DNA of 23,903 bases from Caldifarciminota bacterium UBA1063 (GTDB lineage Bacteria > Hydrothermota > Hydrothermia > UBA1063), in contig DCDE01000029.1 of assembly GCA_002316275.1 (NCBI GenBank), forward strand, positions 1 through 23,903. The letters are read 5' to 3'. Under the pieces are notes generated by a model. The model was not told where the DNA came from. It saw only the letters and a list, made by a program, of their open reading frames with translations, and did not search any database. Each line of letters begins with the position of its first letter. Positions within the stretch are counted from its first letter, which is position 1. Shown one piece after another: positions 21,546-23,903 of the stretch. Position numbers and translations under genes: made by a program.

Positions 21546-22703
21546 CTAAATAAAGAGATCTTCCTTAGTTTTATGTTCATATACGATTTTTCCATTAATG
21601 ATGGTCATGAGTACTTTGAACCTCGGGTCGAATACTTCCCTATCGGTGATGACCAGATCAGCGTCTTTACCTTTTTTCAGGCTTCCAACTCTATCTTCGA
21701 GGCCTAAGATCTTTGCGGAATTCACTGTCATTGCTTTTAACGCTGTTTCTTCGGAAAGTCCTCTTCTTACAGCCATCTGGGCTGAATAGAATAAAGCATA
21801 GTGTGGGATTACTGGAAAATCAGTGACAAAAGCAAATAGGACACCTTTCTCTTCGTAAACTTTGGCAGTTTCAATAGTTCTGTTTCTGAGTTCCTGCTTG
21901 ATCCTTGAGCTTATGGTCGGGCCCAAGGCGCAAGGGATGCATTCCTTCGCAAGGATATCTGCAATTAAGTGGCCCTCTGTAGAATGTTCAAGGGTGAATT
22001 TAATTCCGAACTCTTTCATAATCCTTAAAGCTGTTAAGATGTCGTCCTCTCTATGTGCATGGATTTTTGCAGGGTATTTCCCTTCAAAAAGACCTACGAG
22101 TGGCTCAAGTTTGAAATCAAAGTAGTGTCTATCTTTCCCCTTCTTTTGTATGTAATTCAAAGTATCCTGAAGTGCCTTTCTCATAATAAATGCGTTGCCG
22201 AGTCTCGTTGCCGGCATCTTTTTCTGGGAAGAGTAAACTCTTTTTGGGTTTTCACCCAGGGCCATTTTTATTCCTGATGGATTGAGAACGATCTCTCCTA
22301 TTGTCTTGGCTATGACCCCCTGGCCTCCTATTACATTTGCACTACCGGGCATTATATTTAGAGTTGTAAGGCCCGAGGATATAGCTTCCTTAAAACCGTC
22401 ATCGTGGAAATTAATGCCGTCTATGGCTCTTACATGTGGTGTAACGGGGTCTACCATTTCATTTCCATCTGAACCTTCAACGTTAGCGCCTTCTTCCCAC
22501 AGGCCGGTATGAACGTGAATGTCAATAAAACCCGGATAGATGAATTTCCCCTGTGCATTTATCACATCTGCTTCAGCAGGAATTTCCATTTTGTCTCTAA
22601 TGTCATCAATTTTTCCGTTCTCTATGATGATATAACCCTCGTCTAAGGGTTTGCCCTCCATGGTGAAAATCTTTCCACCTTTGAGAATTAGAAGTTTTTC
22701 CAT
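21546..22703 (-). CDS. Amidohydrolase family protein, paralogue 2 (metal site intact)
   Basis: This 385-residue cytoplasmic amidohydrolase resembles its two neighbours along the whole length. The metal ligands are all present: H63/H65 in GFIDIHVHTG, E151 in MALGENPKRVY, H215/H217 in KIHAHRED, H240 in LEHSTEGH and D295 in VTDFPVIP. The C-terminus has LEDRVGSLKKGKDADLVI, the usual return strand to the small beta-sandwich. The substrate cannot be read from the sequence. GGAAGGAG precedes the ATG with a 6-to-7-base gap. The gene overlaps the first paralogue by 16 bases and ends 9 bases before the next one, so the three share an operon. Confidence 0.88.
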   Translation of the reverse strand: MEKLLILKGGKIFTMEGKPLDEGYIIIENGKIDDIRDKMEIPAEADVINAQGKFIYPGFIDIHVHTGLWEEGANVEGSDGNEMVDPVTPHVRAIDGINFHDDGFKEAISSGLTTLNIMPGSANVIGGQGVIAKTIGEIVLNPSGIKMALGENPKRVYSSQKKMPATRLGNAFIMRKALQDTLNYIQKKGKDRHYFDFKLEPLVGLFEGKYPAKIHAHREDDILTALRIMKEFGIKFTLEHSTEGHLIADILAKECIPCALGPTISSRIKQELRNRTIETAKVYEEKGVLFAFVTDFPVIPHYALFYSAQMAVRRGLSEETALKAMTVNSAKILGLEDRVGSLKKGKDADLVITDREVFDPRFKVLMTIINGKIVYEHKTKEDLFI

Positions 22704-23818
22704 ACAAACTCTCCTTCCAACATGTGGGCGATAACATCGGAATGCAGTGAATAAAGATCATCAGATAGGAAGGCCAGATTTGCTTTTTTCCCAATTTCTA
22801 CAGTTCCTACCTCACTGTCCATTCCAAGTATTCTGGCTGGATTTGCAGTTATGGATCTTATGGCGTCAAGTTCTGGGATTCCGATCTTTACAAGCAATAC
22901 TGACTCAAAATACAAGTAATTAATGGGAATTACAGGATGGCAAGTGGTCAATGCAAAGAGGATGCCCTTTTCATATAGGCTATATATATACTTGGCGTAG
23001 TGATGTCGCTGGTGGTACATTCTTCCTGCTGTGAAATAGGGCCCCACGATAACAGGAATATCCTCTTGTCTTAGTAAGTCAGCCACCATATAGCTGTCTT
23101 CAGCTTCTTGTAGGATTATGTTTACACCATATTCTCGCTTGAGTTCCAGCGTTTTTTCAATCTCGTCTCTGGTATTGACGGCTACTTTCAAAGGGATTTC
23201 TCCCTTAAGTACTTTTACGATTGTTTCCATTTCAAGGTCGGTTTCTTTTTGCCTCGCTTTTTTATAGTATTTGGCTTTTTCGAACTTTTCACGTACGAGT
23301 GCAACAATCCCCATTTTTGTTGACGGGAATTTTCCCTGGGAGTGCCAGTGAACTCTGGAGCTGTGATTCATATTTAGTTTTAAAGCAAAGGGGAACTTCT
23401 TGACCATCTCATCAGCTGAATTTCCTTTTACTGAAAAAATACCTTCAAGTCCTGAGAAAACTGCTGATGGTCCAGGTGAAGAAATGAAATAAGAGATCCC
23501 TCCTCTTATTGCATCCTTGATTCCCGGGTCTTTTGGGTAAAATGCGTCAATGGCTCTGATTTGCGGCAGCGAAGGCGACGTAGACTCGTCGGAATCGTAG
23601 TAATTGAAGCCTGCACCTTCTTCTGCCAGTCCAAGGGAAGTGGAAGGATCAATAAATGAGGGTAATACAATCATTTTGCTTGCATCCACATACTCGCCAC
23701 CCTCGGGTTTTTTCGAGACGATGTCCGAGATGATGCCATTTTCCACTATGATGTATTTCCCCTCGATTACTTCCTTACCTTTCATTGTTAGAATTTTTTT
23801 AGATTTAATTACTTTCAT
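22688..23818 (-). CDS. Amidohydrolase-like protein, paralogue 1, metal ligands lost (probable pseudoenzyme)
   Basis: This 376-residue open reading frame has no breaks and the same overall plan as the two downstream paralogues, including LGMDSEVGTVEIGKKANLAFL near the C-terminus. Every metal-site residue is replaced. FIDPSTSLG stands where the others have FIDxHxHxG (S60, S62). NMNHSSRVH stands for ALGENPKRVY (Glu to Asn151). KVAVNTRDE stands for KIHAHRED (A213, N215). ILQEAED replaces LEH (Glu238), and TTCHPVIP replaces VTDFPVIP (Cys293). It is unlikely to be a metal hydrolase; a structural or regulatory partner is more plausible. GGAG lies 4 bases before the ATG. It is the first gene of the operon. 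Confidence 0.85.
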   Translation of the reverse strand: MKVIKSKKILTMKGKEVIEGKYIIVENGIISDIVSKKPEGGEYVDASKMIVLPSFIDPSTSLGLAEEGAGFNYYDSDESTSPSLPQIRAIDAFYPKDPGIKDAIRGGISYFISSPGPSAVFSGLEGIFSVKGNSADEMVKKFPFALKLNMNHSSRVHWHSQGKFPSTKMGIVALVREKFEKAKYYKKARQKETDLEMETIVKVLKGEIPLKVAVNTRDEIEKTLELKREYGVNIILQEAEDSYMVADLLRQEDIPVIVGPYFTAGRMYHQRHHYAKYIYSLYEKGILFALTTCHPVIPINYLYFESVLLVKIGIPELDAIRSITANPARILGMDSEVGTVEIGKKANLAFLSDDLYSLHSDVIAHMLEGEFVWKNF

Positions 23819-23838
23819 AACGCTCCGTATAGCTTAAA

Positions 23839-23855
23839 GCATTGATTGCTAATGC
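23839..23855. repeat. Short inverted repeat upstream of the amidohydrolase operon
   Basis: GCATT (23839-23843) and AATGC (23851-23855) form a 5-bp stem with a 7-base loop, and a further AATGC occurs at 23858-23862. This lies 20-45 bases before the ATG at 23818, where an operator would be expected. No convincing -35/-10 pair is visible. Confidence 0.25.
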
Positions 23856-23881
23856 AAAATGCGAACCCATAAAGGACTGCG

Positions 23882-23903
23882 AGCCGTCCGCACGCGGACG
23901 GCT
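23882..23903. repeat. GC-rich perfect hairpin at window end
   Basis: AGCCGTCCG (23882-23890), CACG, CGGACGGCT (23895-23903) make a perfect 9-bp stem, extended to 10 by the C-G pair next to the loop. It is far richer in GC than the flanking DNA and reaches the last base of the window, so any T-tract or further repeat sequence is not visible. Confidence 0.6.

Overview
The window is gene-dense, moderately AT-rich bacterial DNA. It holds 17 protein-coding genes on both strands, short intergenic gaps (the longest is 236 bases), and no recognisable RNA gene, insertion sequence, CRISPR array or phage remnant. The gene set is typical of a deep-branching or uncultured, possibly thermophilic bacterium. 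It includes folate-dependent TrmFO, an archaeal-type phosphoglycerate mutase, a short Bacillus/Thermotoga-style PurB, a LpxH-like phosphoesterase and a cell-surface polysaccharide cluster. A candidate phylum of the WOR-3/Hydrothermae type would fit, but that placement is a guess and not a sequence-proven assignment.

Bases 1-7200 form a surface-polysaccharide block. It has a WecA/MraY-like sugar-1-phosphate transferase (+), a minus-strand operon of GT2, O-antigen ligase/polymerase and an ALG11-like GT4, a divergent GT4 (+), and another GT4 (-). Bases 7288-11533 form a plus-strand run of prolyl oligopeptidase, trmFO and a Xer recombinase with overlapping genes. Bases 11627-14546 are a minus-strand operon of FecCD-type permease, ABC ATPase and archaeal-type phosphoglycerate mutase. 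It is divergent from a plus-strand DUF1015-OsmC pair (14620-16317). Bases 16554-19428 are a tight operon of LpxH-like phosphoesterase, SppA-like protease and purB. It converges on, and overlaps, a minus-strand run of three tandem amidohydrolase paralogues followed by tsaD (23818-19412).

Most genes are ordinary. Three things stand out. First, the first of the three tandem amidohydrolases (22688-23818) has lost every metal ligand that its two neighbours keep, so it looks like a pseudoenzyme kept beside active paralogues. Second, several operon-leading genes have a well-formed -35/-10 promoter whose -10 box sits only 6-9 bases from the ATG, with no Shine-Dalgarno sequence. This implies leaderless mRNAs, whereas many other genes have strong AGGAGG sites. 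Third, the promoter region between the permease operon and the DUF1015 gene has two opposed promoters whose -35 boxes touch end to end. I did not see a clearly new multi-gene system. The amidohydrolase trio is the best candidate for follow-up.
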